Source: Streptomyces sp. NBC_01549 (lineage in GTDB: Bacteria > Actinomycetota > Actinomycetes > Streptomycetales > Streptomycetaceae). From it: DNA of 64,000 nt. The stretch is from assembly GCF_026339955.1 (NCBI RefSeq), contig NZ_JAPEPW010000002.1:1178001-1242000 (forward strand). The letters run 5' to 3'. A model generated the notes under the pieces. That model was not told where the DNA came from and ran no database searches. It saw nothing but the letters and a program-made list of their open reading frames with translations. Every line of letters starts with the position of its first letter. The first letter of the stretch is position 1. A program made the translations under genes and the position numbers. Positions 25,946 to 33,880 of this stretch are shown piece by piece.

Positions 25946-27220
25946 TCACCGGTCCTCCTCGACCTTCAACGGGAGCACGGCCAGCACCCGGAAGCCTCCG
26001 TCGTCGCGCGCGCCCGCCTCGATCGTGCCACCGAGGGCGACGGCCCGCTCCCGCATCCCGGCCAGACCGTTGCCGCTGCCGCCCGCCTCGGCGCCGGTCG
26101 CGGGCCCGTCGTCGTCGATCCGCAGCCGCAGTGCGCCCCGCGCGGATTCGAGCCGCACACGCGCGTGCCGCGACCCCGAGTGCCGTACGACATTGGTGAG
26201 CGCCTCCTGGACGATCCGGAACGCGGCCAGGTCGGTACCCGGCGGAAGCCTCGGCAAGCCTCCGGCGTTCTCGATCGCGACCGTCAGACCCGCGCTCGCC
26301 GCCTGCTCGACCAGTTCGGGGAGCCGGTCGAGACCGGGCGCCGGTGCGCGCGGCGCCTCCCCCGGCGTACGCAGCGTGTCGAGCACCTGGCGGACCTCGC
26401 CGAGCGCCTCCTTGCTGGCCTCCTTGATGGTGGTGAGCGCCGTACGCGCCTGCTCCGGGTCGGAGTCGAGGAGCGCGAGGCCGACACCCGCCTGAACGTT
26501 GATCACGGAGATGCTGTGGGCGAGGACGTCGTGCAGTTCACGGGCGATCCGCAGCCGCTCCTCGTCGGCGCGCCGGGCGGCGGCCCGCGCGCGTTCGGCA
26601 CGCTCGCGGGCCCACTGTTCACGGCGTACCCGGGCCAGTTCCGACACCACCATGATCACCACGCCCCAGGTGATGATGCCGATTTCCTGGCTCCAGGAGA
26701 CGGCTTGGTCGCCCGTGGGCGGCAGCCGGCGGTAGAGCCAGTGCCCCACCAACAGATGGCCGGCCCACAGCACGCCGACTGCCGTCCAGGCGGCCCAGCG
26801 ATGCCCGGCGACGATCGCGCCGAAACAGCCGACGGCCACGGTGACGAAGACGGGCCCGTACGGATATCCGGCGCCCAGATAGACCAGCGCCGTCACGGCC
26901 GTACCGAAGGCGACGAACACCGGGTGCCGCTGCCGCCACAGCAGCAGGCCCGTGCCGAGGATCAGCAGCGCCCTCGCGAAGAGGTCCAGGTGGGCGCGCC
27001 CGCCGCCCTGGGCGTGCGCCGCGAACTGGGAGCCGCCCAGCACGAAGACGGTCAGCAGCAGGGTGGAACGCCACGGCCACCGGTCACCGCGCCCGACGTG
27101 CTCACCGAGGTGCTCGCCGCGGTGCTCGCCGCTCCATCGGTGCCACCCCGCCGGCCCGTGCCGCCACCACGGCGGTACCCCGGACCACACCGGGGACCTG
27201 GGGGTTCGCTGCTCTTCCAT
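25946..27220 (-). CDS. NarL-type sensor histidine kinase
   Basis: 424 residues. A basic, Trp/His-rich cytoplasmic start is followed by about five membrane helices without a large external domain. A coiled linker (ARERAERARAAARRADEE) leads to the HisKA_3 dimerisation helix with the phosphorylated His in RIARELHDVLAHSISVI, and the ATPase domain has DDDGPA and NGLAGMRERA. With its downstream response regulator it forms a complete two-component system. The sensing region lies within the membrane, so the signal may be membrane stress or a cell-wall-active compound. Confidence 0.9.
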   Translation of the reverse strand: MEEQRTPRSPVWSGVPPWWRHGPAGWHRWSGEHRGEHLGEHVGRGDRWPWRSTLLLTVFVLGGSQFAAHAQGGGRAHLDLFARALLILGTGLLLWRQRHPVFVAFGTAVTALVYLGAGYPYGPVFVTVAVGCFGAIVAGHRWAAWTAVGVLWAGHLLVGHWLYRRLPPTGDQAVSWSQEIGIITWGVVIMVVSELARVRREQWARERAERARAAARRADEERLRIARELHDVLAHSISVINVQAGVGLALLDSDPEQARTALTTIKEASKEALGEVRQVLDTLRTPGEAPRAPAPGLDRLPELVEQAASAGLTVAIENAGGLPRLPPGTDLAAFRIVQEALTNVVRHSGSRHARVRLESARGALRLRIDDDGPATGAEAGGSGNGLAGMRERAVALGGTIEAGARDDGGFRVLAVLPLKVEEDR

Positions 27221-27310
27221 GACGGTCACGCTAGACGGCACGGGCCGCCCGGGGCGTCAGCCGGGCGAGGTGATCACGCGTACTCCCCACGGAGTACCGC
27301 CCGATCGTCG

Positions 27311-28048
27311 TCAGGAACCCGCCGTGCCGTTCCCCTTGCCCCGGGTCCCGGCCGGCTCGGGGTACACCAGTCCCACGCCGTGGGCGAGTTGGTCCACCGC
27401 GTGCCGGAAGAACGGTTCGCGGTCCTCGACGACCCGGTTGAACTGGCCGAAGAGCTCGAAACCGATCAGCCCGTAGAGCTGGGCCCAGGCGGCCACGAGC
27501 GCCGCGACCGCCTCGGGCGGCAGGTCGGGAGCGAGGTCGGCGGCCATCCGCCGCGCCTCGGCTTTCAGCTCGGCTGGCAGCGGGGTGCGGGCCATCCCTT
27601 TGCCCCGATACGCGTCACGCACGATGCCCAACAGCAGCAGCCCCACGCGGGAGGCGGCCGGGACGGTCGTGTCCGGCGCGGTGTAGCCGGGCACGGGTGA
27701 ACCGTAGATGAGCGCGTACTCGTGCGGATGCGCCAAGGCCCAGCGGCGCGCCGCCACGCACACGGCGATCCAGCGCTCACGCGGCCCGGTGCCCGCGACC
27801 TGTTCGTGCGCCCCCTCCGCGCTCTCGCCGAGGGAGTCGTAGGCGTCAATGATGAGGGCGGTCAGCAGGTCGTCGCGACTGGGGAAGTAGCGGTAGAGCG
27901 CCGAGGAGACCATGCCGAGTTCGCGGGCGACGGCTCTGAGCGAGAGCTTGGCGGCGCCCTCCGCGGCGAGTTGTCTGCGTGCCTCGTCCTTGATGGCCGC
28001 GCTGACCTCGATCCTGGCTCGGGCGCGTGCTCCTCGTGCGGTACTCAT
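27311..28048 (-). CDS. TetR/AcrR-family transcriptional regulator
   Basis: 245 residues. The N-terminal helix-turn-helix (LSLRAVARELGMVSSALYRY followed by FPSRDDLLTALI) is typical TetR; the C-terminal part matches the WHG-like ligand domain (RRWALAHPHEYALIYGSPVP). It is divergent from an F420-type nitroreductase gene, with 224 bases of repeated palindromic iterons between them, so it very likely represses itself and the neighbour. Ligand unknown. Confidence 0.9.
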   Translation of the reverse strand: MSTARGARARARIEVSAAIKDEARRQLAAEGAAKLSLRAVARELGMVSSALYRYFPSRDDLLTALIIDAYDSLGESAEGAHEQVAGTGPRERWIAVCVAARRWALAHPHEYALIYGSPVPGYTAPDTTVPAASRVGLLLLGIVRDAYRGKGMARTPLPAELKAEARRMAADLAPDLPPEAVAALVAAWAQLYGLIGFELFGQFNRVVEDREPFFRHAVDQLAHGVGLVYPEPAGTRGKGNGTAGS

Positions 28049-28072
28049 GCGGGGAAGTGTGCCACGTTTTCA

Positions 28073-28259
28073 GAGCAGTGCACACAAACGAGAGCACTGC
28101 ACATTAACGAGAGCGGTGCATGCTAAAAAGATCGGTGCACACAAACGTGAGCACCGCTCTTGCATTGGATCACCGACCTCATGCAGACTGCTCTCAAGCG
28201 AGAGCAGTGCTCACAAAAGCGAGCAGCGCTCACGCCCAGAGAGCGGCGCTCTCGTAACC
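28073..28259. promoter_or_regulatory. Iteron array: about ten 11-bp palindromic boxes at 19-bp period
   Basis: The core resembles GAGCAGTGCTC, a perfect palindrome around its centre. Copies start at 28073, 28092, 28111, 28130, 28149, 28168, 28183, 28202, 28221 and 28241. Most steps are exactly 19 bp; two are 15 and 20. Spacers in several units are ACAAACGA-like. Copies at 28202, 28221 and 28241 are fully symmetric; those at 28168 and 28183 match at about 8 of 11 positions. The array fills the gap between the divergent TetR and nitroreductase genes and is the obvious operator. Confidence 0.85.
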
Positions 28260-28272
28260 GATGGGGGTCATC

Positions 28273-28722
28273 ATGTCCACGCACGTCCAGAAGCCGGGCT
28301 GGTTCACCGTCAACGTCTTCAACCGCTCCGTGGCCTTCATGACCCGCCGCGGCCTCAGCATCTGGGGCTCCCGGGTCCTGGCCGTCCGCGGCCGCAAGAG
28401 CGGCGAGTGGCGCACCACCCCGGTCAACCTGCTCACTGTGGACGGGCAGCAGTACCTGCTCGCCCCCCGCGGCCACGTCCAGTGGACGCACAACATGCGG
28501 GCCGCGGGCGGCGGCGAGCTGCGCCTCGGCAAGAAGGTGGACACGTTCACCGCGACCGAGGTCGGCGACGACGACAAGGTTCCGCTGCTGCGCGCCTACC
28601 TCAAGCGCTGGAAGGCGGAGGTAGGTGTCTTCTTCGGTGGCGTCGGCCCCGACTCGTCCCCCGAGGAGCTGCGGCGCATCGCCCCCGACCACCCGGTCTT
28701 CCGGATCACGGTCGAGAGCTGA
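28273..28722 (+). CDS. F420-dependent nitroreductase/quinone reductase-like protein (DDN family)
   Basis: 149 residues with the split-barrel signatures of the deazaflavin-dependent nitroreductase family: VLAVRGRKSGEWRTTPVNLL, then YLLAPRGHVQWTHNMRAAGG and the C-terminal DHPVFRI. These proteins use cofactor F420H2 to reduce quinones or nitro compounds, or bind it without known substrate. ATG 28273 has GGGGG five bases upstream; ATG 28261 is less likely. Controlled in all likelihood by the divergent TetR gene. Confidence 0.87.
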   Translation: MSTHVQKPGWFTVNVFNRSVAFMTRRGLSIWGSRVLAVRGRKSGEWRTTPVNLLTVDGQQYLLAPRGHVQWTHNMRAAGGGELRLGKKVDTFTATEVGDDDKVPLLRAYLKRWKAEVGVFFGGVGPDSSPEELRRIAPDHPVFRITVES

Positions 28723-28732
28723 CCGGCCAGGA

Positions 28733-28754
28733 GCCGACGGTCACCCCCGTCGGC
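28733..28754. terminator. Short hairpin between convergent genes
   Basis: GCCGACGG (28733-28740) pairs with CCGTCGGC (28747-28754) around TCACCC, between the nitroreductase and the leftward flavoprotein gene. Confidence 0.4.
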
Positions 28755-28831
28755 CACCGGTGCACTCCCCCACCACGCGTCCGCGGCCACCGGACACACC
28801 TCGGCCACGGCCCCACGGCCACGGGTCACCG

Positions 28832-30091
28832 TCACTCCGTGGCCGGAGCGCTCTCGTCGGCGGTCGGCGCGGGGACGGCAGCCGATCGGCTGTCGAGCGC
28901 GGACAGGGCGCGCCCGGCCATCGGGTGGGACCGCACCAGCTCGCCCAGCGTGGTCGAACCGCGGGTGATCCTGGCGAACGCCTTCCAGGCGGGCCGGAAG
29001 CTGGTGATCGCCGCGTGGAGCATGCCCGGGCGGCGCTCGAAGGCCGCGAGCATGCTCTTGCCGACGGCCATCTCCACGCCGAGCCCCGCCTTGATGGCGA
29101 AGGCGTAGTTGAGTGCCTGGCGCCGGGTGTCCACCGCGTCGTGCGCCTCGGCGATCCGAACCGCCCACTCCCCCGCGAGCCGCCCGGAGCGCAGCGCGAA
29201 GGAGATGCCCTCGCGGGTCCAGGGTTCGAGCAACCCCGCCGCGTCGCCGCAGACCAGCACGCGCCCCCGTGACAGCGGGGAGTCGTCGGCGCGGCAGCGC
29301 GTCAGGTGTCCAGACGAGATGCTCGGCTCGAAGCCGGCGAGCCCGAGCCGGGCGATGAAGTCCTCCAAGTACCGCTTGGTGGCGGCGCCTTCGCCGCGCG
29401 CGGAGATCACGCCGACGGTGAGTGTGTCCCCCTTGGGGAACACCCAGCCGTAACTGCCCGGCATGGGGCCCCAGTCGATCAGGACCCGTCCCTGCCAGTC
29501 CTCCGCGACCGTCTCGGGCACCGGGATCTCCGCCTCCAGACCGAGGTCGACCTGGTCGAGCTTCACCCCGACGTGCGCCCCTATCCGGCTGGCACTGCCG
29601 TCCGCGCCGACGACCGCCCGGGCCAGCACGGTCTCGCCGCCCTGCAGGACGACGGCGACGGTGCGCCGGTCGGGCACGGCGGACCCGTGCTGCTCGACCC
29701 GCGAGACCGTGACGCCCGTGCGCAGCTCGGCGCCCGCCTTCTGGGCGTGTTCGACGAGTTGCTGGTCGAACTCGGGCCGGTTGATGAGCCCGAACAGCAT
29801 CTGCTTGGAGCGCCGGGTGCGGGTGAACTTGCCGTCGAGCGAGAACGTGACCGCGTGCACCCGGTCCCGGAACGGTAGCTCGAAGCCCGGCGGCAGAGCG
29901 TCGCGCGAGGGGCCGATGATGCCGCCGCCACACGTCTTGTAGCGGGGCAGCTCCGCCTTCTCCAGCAGCAGGACGCTGCGTCCCGCGACCGCTGCCGCAT
30001 AGGCGGCCGAGGCGCCCGCCGGCCCCGCGCCGACCACGACGACGTCCCACACCCGCTGTTCGTCGTCCGCCGAAGAGTTCTCGCTGCTCAC
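28832..30091 (-). CDS. Geranylgeranyl reductase-family flavoprotein
   Basis: 419 residues. FAD Rossmann motif VVVGAGPAGASAAYAAAVAG near residue 18; PRYKTCGGGI with the conserved Cys-Gly-Gly pattern; GDAAGLLEPWTREGISFALR is the family's second FAD-binding block. These enzymes saturate isoprenoid chains of lipids or menaquinone, or act as related oxidoreductases. In Streptomyces genomes a homologue often lies near respiratory genes, but here it neighbours a dipeptidase transcribed the other way. Confidence 0.88.
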   Translation of the reverse strand: MSSENSSADDEQRVWDVVVVGAGPAGASAAYAAAVAGRSVLLLEKAELPRYKTCGGGIIGPSRDALPPGFELPFRDRVHAVTFSLDGKFTRTRRSKQMLFGLINRPEFDQQLVEHAQKAGAELRTGVTVSRVEQHGSAVPDRRTVAVVLQGGETVLARAVVGADGSASRIGAHVGVKLDQVDLGLEAEIPVPETVAEDWQGRVLIDWGPMPGSYGWVFPKGDTLTVGVISARGEGAATKRYLEDFIARLGLAGFEPSISSGHLTRCRADDSPLSRGRVLVCGDAAGLLEPWTREGISFALRSGRLAGEWAVRIAEAHDAVDTRRQALNYAFAIKAGLGVEMAVGKSMLAAFERRPGMLHAAITSFRPAWKAFARITRGSTTLGELVRSHPMAGRALSALDSRSAAVPAPTADESAPATE

Positions 30092-30275
30092 GATGGTCTA
30101 CTGCTCCCAGTCCAGCCGTCTGCCGCACCTGTCCCGAGCATCCTACGGCGGGCATCGCCGCAGGCCACTGTGGGAGGATCGGGGGCGTATGCGCCCTGCA
30201 CACCAAGACGCGCGTACGCACCACCCGATCACTTGTACACAGAAGCACAACGTCGCACCTACAAGGAGCGTGCCC

Positions 30276-31631
30276 ATGTCGTCGAATCCGGTCGCCGAGA
30301 CCGTCGCCTCGCTCATGCCCAGGGCGCAGGCGGAGCTCACCGAGCTGGTGGCCTTCAAGTCGGTGGCGGACTTCGACCAGTTCCCCAGGAGCGAGAGCGA
30401 GGGCGCCGCGAACTGGGTCGCCGACGCGCTGCGCGCCGAGGGCTTCCTGGACGTGGCGCTGCTGGACACCCCGGACGGCACGCAGTCGGTGTACGGCTTC
30501 CTGCCCGGGCCCGAGGGCGCCAAGACGGTGCTGCTGTACGCGCACTACGACGTGCAGCCGCCGCTGGACGAGGCGGCCTGGACGACCCCGCCGTTCGAGC
30601 TGACGGAGCGCGACGGCCGCTGGTACGGGCGCGGTACCGCCGACTGCAAGGGCGGGTTCATCATGCACCTGCTCGCGCTGCGGGCGCTGAAGGCGAACGG
30701 TGGCGTTCCGGTGGGCGTCAAGGTGATCGTCGAGGGTTCGGAGGAGCAGGGTACGGGCGGTCTGGAGCGGTACGCCGAGGAGCACCCGGAGCTGCTGACC
30801 GCCGACACCATCGTCATCGGCGACGTCGGCAACTTCCGGCTGGGTCTGCCGACGGTCACCGCGACCCTGCGCGGGATGACGCTCGTACGGGTGCGGATCG
30901 ACACCCTGGAGGGCAACCTGCACTCGGGCCAGTTCGGCGGGGCGGCGCCCGACGCGCTGGGCGCGCTGATCCGCGTACTGGACTCGCTGCGCGCGGAGGA
31001 CGGTTCGACGACCGTCGACGGGCTGACCGGGGACGCGCGCTGGGACGGGCTTCAGTACGAGGAGGAGGCGTTCCGCAAGGACGCCAAGGTGTTGGACGGG
31101 GTCGAGCTGATCGGCTCCGGCACGGTCGCCGACCGCATCTGGGCGCGTCCGGCCGTCACCGTGCTCGGCATCGACTGCCCGCCGGTCGTCGGTGCCACCC
31201 CGTCGGTGCAGGCGGGCGCGCGGGCGCTGGTGAGCCTGCGGGTGCCGCCGGGCGTGGACGCGGTCGAGGCGACCAAGCTGCTGCAGGCCCATCTGGAGGC
31301 GCACACGCCGTGGGGCGCGCGGGTGAGCACCGAACAGATCGGCCAGGGCCAGCCGTTCCGCGCCGACACCTCCAGCCCGGCGTACACGGCGATGGCCGAG
31401 GCGATGGCGGTCGCCTACCCGGGCGAGGAGATGCAGTCGGCGGGCCAGGGCGGCTCCATCCCGCTGTGCAACACCCTCGCCTCGCTCTACCCGCAGGCGG
31501 AGATCCTCCTCATCGGGCTGAGTGAGCCGCAGGCGCAGATCCACGCCGTGAACGAGAGCGTCTCCCCGGACGAACTGGAGCGCCTCTCGGTCACGGAGGC
31601 GCTGTTCCTCCAGAAGTACGCGGCGAGCTGA
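30276..31631 (+). CDS. M20-family dipeptidase
   Basis: 451 residues. Metal-binding motifs of M20 peptidases are present: YAHYDVQPP (His and Asp), GRGTADCKGG (bridging Asp), EGSEEQGTGG (general base and metal Glu) and a lid-domain His region NLHSGQFGG. Cytoplasmic, cleaves dipeptides of the carnosinase/CNDP type. ATG 30276 follows AAGGAG at 30263-30268. Confidence 0.92.
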   Translation: MSSNPVAETVASLMPRAQAELTELVAFKSVADFDQFPRSESEGAANWVADALRAEGFLDVALLDTPDGTQSVYGFLPGPEGAKTVLLYAHYDVQPPLDEAAWTTPPFELTERDGRWYGRGTADCKGGFIMHLLALRALKANGGVPVGVKVIVEGSEEQGTGGLERYAEEHPELLTADTIVIGDVGNFRLGLPTVTATLRGMTLVRVRIDTLEGNLHSGQFGGAAPDALGALIRVLDSLRAEDGSTTVDGLTGDARWDGLQYEEEAFRKDAKVLDGVELIGSGTVADRIWARPAVTVLGIDCPPVVGATPSVQAGARALVSLRVPPGVDAVEATKLLQAHLEAHTPWGARVSTEQIGQGQPFRADTSSPAYTAMAEAMAVAYPGEEMQSAGQGGSIPLCNTLASLYPQAEILLIGLSEPQAQIHAVNESVSPDELERLSVTEALFLQKYAAS

Positions 31632-31654
31632 CCACCCGGCCGGGAGCACGGGCC

Positions 31655-31688
31655 GAGAGGGTCCTCGCCACACGGCGTGGGCCCTCTC
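31655..31688 (+). terminator. Hairpin after the dipeptidase gene
   Basis: GAGAGGG (31655-31661) pairs with CCCTCTC (31682-31688), with a nested CGCC/GGCG stem inside (31666-31669 with 31674-31677), 23 bases after the stop. Confidence 0.55.
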
Positions 31689-31715
31689 CGCGTGCCGGGG
31701 CGGTAGCTTGGCCCG

Positions 31716-32780
31716 GTGGACAGCCCTGAAGCGACAAGCGCGTTACGTGCCGGGACGTACGGCGACGTCTCCACCGCACTCGCCCTGTACGGCGATCACG
31801 AGCTGGCGGAGCTCGTCGCCGGCGCGACGCCGCTCGGCCGGGGCATCGGGGGGAGATCGGCGCTGCTGGACGTCGACGGGACGCCCGTCTTCGTGAAGCG
31901 GGTGCCGCTCACCGAGCGGGAGTCGCTGCCGCAGAACGTCCGGTCCACGGCGAATCTCTTCGGTCTGCCGATGTTCTGCCAGTACCCCATCGGCGGGCCG
32001 GGATTCGGTGCGTGGCGCGAGTTGGCCGTGCACACGATGACGACGAACTGGGTGCTGTCCGACCGGTTCGAAGGCTTTCCGCTGATGTACCACTGGCGGG
32101 TGCTGCCCGACGAGGTACAGCCGCTGCCCGAGGAACTGGCCGAGGTGGACGGAGTCGTGGCCTACTGGGACGGCTCTTCGCAGGTACGCGACCGGATCGA
32201 GGCCCTGCGCGACGCCACGGCGAGCGTCGCGCTGTTCCTGGAGTACTTCCCGCACAACGTCCACGACTGGCTGGGCGCCCGGGTACGGGACGACGAGCAG
32301 GCCCTCTCCCTGGTGACACGGGAGCTGGACGCGGCAGTCTCCTTCATGAACGCGCGCGGGCTCCTGCACTTCGACGCGCACTTCGAGAACATCCTCACCG
32401 ACGGCCACCGGCTCTACTTCGCCGACTACGGCCTCGCGCTCTCCTCCCGTTTCCGTCTGTCTGGCGAGGAGCGCGAGTTCTTCGACCGGCACGCGTCCTA
32501 CGACCGGGTCTACACGGTGACGTATCTGGTGAACTGGCTGGCTGCCGCCCTCTACGGATACGGCAGGGACGAGCGGCAGGCGTTCGTGCGTGCCTGCGCC
32601 GAGGGTGAGCGGCCCCAGGGCGTTCCCCCGGCCGCCGCCGCCCTGCTCACCCGCCACGCGCCCCTCGCCGCCGCGATGGGGGATTTCAACCGCAGGCTCC
32701 GGGGGGAGAGCCGGCGGACTCCGTTCCCGGGCGACGAGCTGCGCCGCTTCGGTCAGAGCAGTTCGACCGTCTTCGCGTAG
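31716..32780 (+). CDS. Protein-kinase-like phosphotransferase
   Basis: 354 residues. GIGGRSALLDVDGTPVFVKR is a nucleotide-binding-loop/Lys region. The catalytic loop is HFDAHFENIL (HxDxxxxN), followed by FADYGLAL (DYG in place of DFG). This is the atypical, protein-kinase-like fold shared with aminoglycoside and homoserine kinases. Substrate unknown; both small-molecule and protein phosphorylation are possible. Begins at GTG 31716. Confidence 0.75.
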   Translation: MDSPEATSALRAGTYGDVSTALALYGDHELAELVAGATPLGRGIGGRSALLDVDGTPVFVKRVPLTERESLPQNVRSTANLFGLPMFCQYPIGGPGFGAWRELAVHTMTTNWVLSDRFEGFPLMYHWRVLPDEVQPLPEELAEVDGVVAYWDGSSQVRDRIEALRDATASVALFLEYFPHNVHDWLGARVRDDEQALSLVTRELDAAVSFMNARGLLHFDAHFENILTDGHRLYFADYGLALSSRFRLSGEEREFFDRHASYDRVYTVTYLVNWLAAALYGYGRDERQAFVRACAEGERPQGVPPAAAALLTRHAPLAAAMGDFNRRLRGESRRTPFPGDELRRFGQSSSTVFA

Positions 32781-32839
32781 TGGCGGGCGACCAGGTTCCC
32801 GCCGCCCGTACTTGGGCCTCCGGCCGTCCACCATCGACA

Positions 32840-33880
32840 TCACCCGAGAGGTGTCCCGGCCTCCAGATAGAGCGCGGCGCCACGCTCCCGCGCCCGCAGG
32901 GCCCAGCGCAGCCGTTCGTAGCGCACCGGCGGCAGCAGGTCCGCCGCCTCCTGTTCGGTCGCGAAGCGCCAGGCGCGCAGTTCGGGGCCGGGAAGCAGCA
33001 GTCGGCGGGCCTCGGCGGAGTCGAGGCGGCCTCCGTCGAAGAGGAGGCGCAGACCGCCGTAGCCGGGGGGTGCGGGCGGCTCCCAGTCCACCACCAGCAG
33101 GCCGGGAACGTCTTCCAGCCGTATGCCGGTCTCCTCGGCGACCTCGCGCATGCCCGCGCGCGCGGGAGCCTCCCCCGGCTCGACGACGCCGCCGGGAAAC
33201 TCCCAGCCCGCCTTGTAGGTGGGATCGACGAGCAGCACCCGGTCCTCCTCGTCGAAAAGGAGGACTCCGGCGGCGACGGTCTCGGACGTCGGTTCGGGGG
33301 TCTGCACGATGTCGCACGCGGACGCGTCACCGGTGCGTACGGCTTCGGCGATGCGCAGTGCGCTGTCGTACGGGGTGAGGTCGCTGGTGTCGACGGGGTG
33401 GGCGTCGGCGGTGAGCCAGGAGGCGAGCGCCGCACGGTAGGGCTCGATGTGGTCGTAGGACCACTGGCGCACCCGTATCTCCCCGTCGGGGAGGCCCTCG
33501 GGTATCTCCCGGTCGGCTATACGCGCCCGCAGGATCGTTTCCGCCGGGGCGAGGAGGACATGGCGTACTTCGATCCGGCGCGAGGCGAGGCCGCCGAAGA
33601 TCTCGTCACGGTACTCCTGGCGCAGTACGGTCATGGGAACCACGAGAACGCCGCCGAGCTCCGCGAGCAGGGCGGCCGCGGTGTCGACCACCAGGCGCCG
33701 CCAGATCGGCAGGTCCTGGAAGTCGCCGACCTCGGCGAGGCGTTTGGCGGGCAGCAGGTGCGTGAGTTCGCCGCCGATCACCTCGGGGTCGAAGAGCGTG
33801 CTGTTCGGGATCAGGTCGATCAGTTCCCGTGCGGTGGTGGTCTTCCCCGCACCGAACGCACCGTTGATCCAGACGATCAT
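32840..33880 (-). CDS. AAA-type ATPase (TmrB-like) fused to NUDIX hydrolase
   Basis: 346 residues in two domains. Residues 1 to about 180 hold a P-loop kinase-like fold with Walker A GAFGAGKTT (residues 7-15), resembling the TmrB-type ATP-binding proteins. Residues about 205-340 are a NUDIX domain with a complete box starting at about residue 229 (GVVEPGEA, then REVAEETGI). The fusion suggests an enzyme that phosphorylates and hydrolyses nucleotide-like or antibiotic substrates. Its ATG lies inside the stop codon of the integrase gene upstream (ATGA), so the natural promoter and 5' region may have been replaced by the inserted island. Confidence 0.85.
   Translation of the reverse strand: MIVWINGAFGAGKTTTARELIDLIPNSTLFDPEVIGGELTHLLPAKRLAEVGDFQDLPIWRRLVVDTAAALLAELGGVLVVPMTVLRQEYRDEIFGGLASRRIEVRHVLLAPAETILRARIADREIPEGLPDGEIRVRQWSYDHIEPYRAALASWLTADAHPVDTSDLTPYDSALRIAEAVRTGDASACDIVQTPEPTSETVAAGVLLFDEEDRVLLVDPTYKAGWEFPGGVVEPGEAPARAGMREVAEETGIRLEDVPGLLVVDWEPPAPPGYGGLRLLFDGGRLDSAEARRLLLPGPELRAWRFATEQEAADLLPPVRYERLRWALRARERGAALYLEAGTPLG

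Noticed and set aside
28073..28259. Possible CRISPR or replication-origin iterons
   Set aside because: Spacers are only about 8 bp and partly conserved; position between a TetR gene and its divergent neighbour fits an operator, and no replication protein is nearby.
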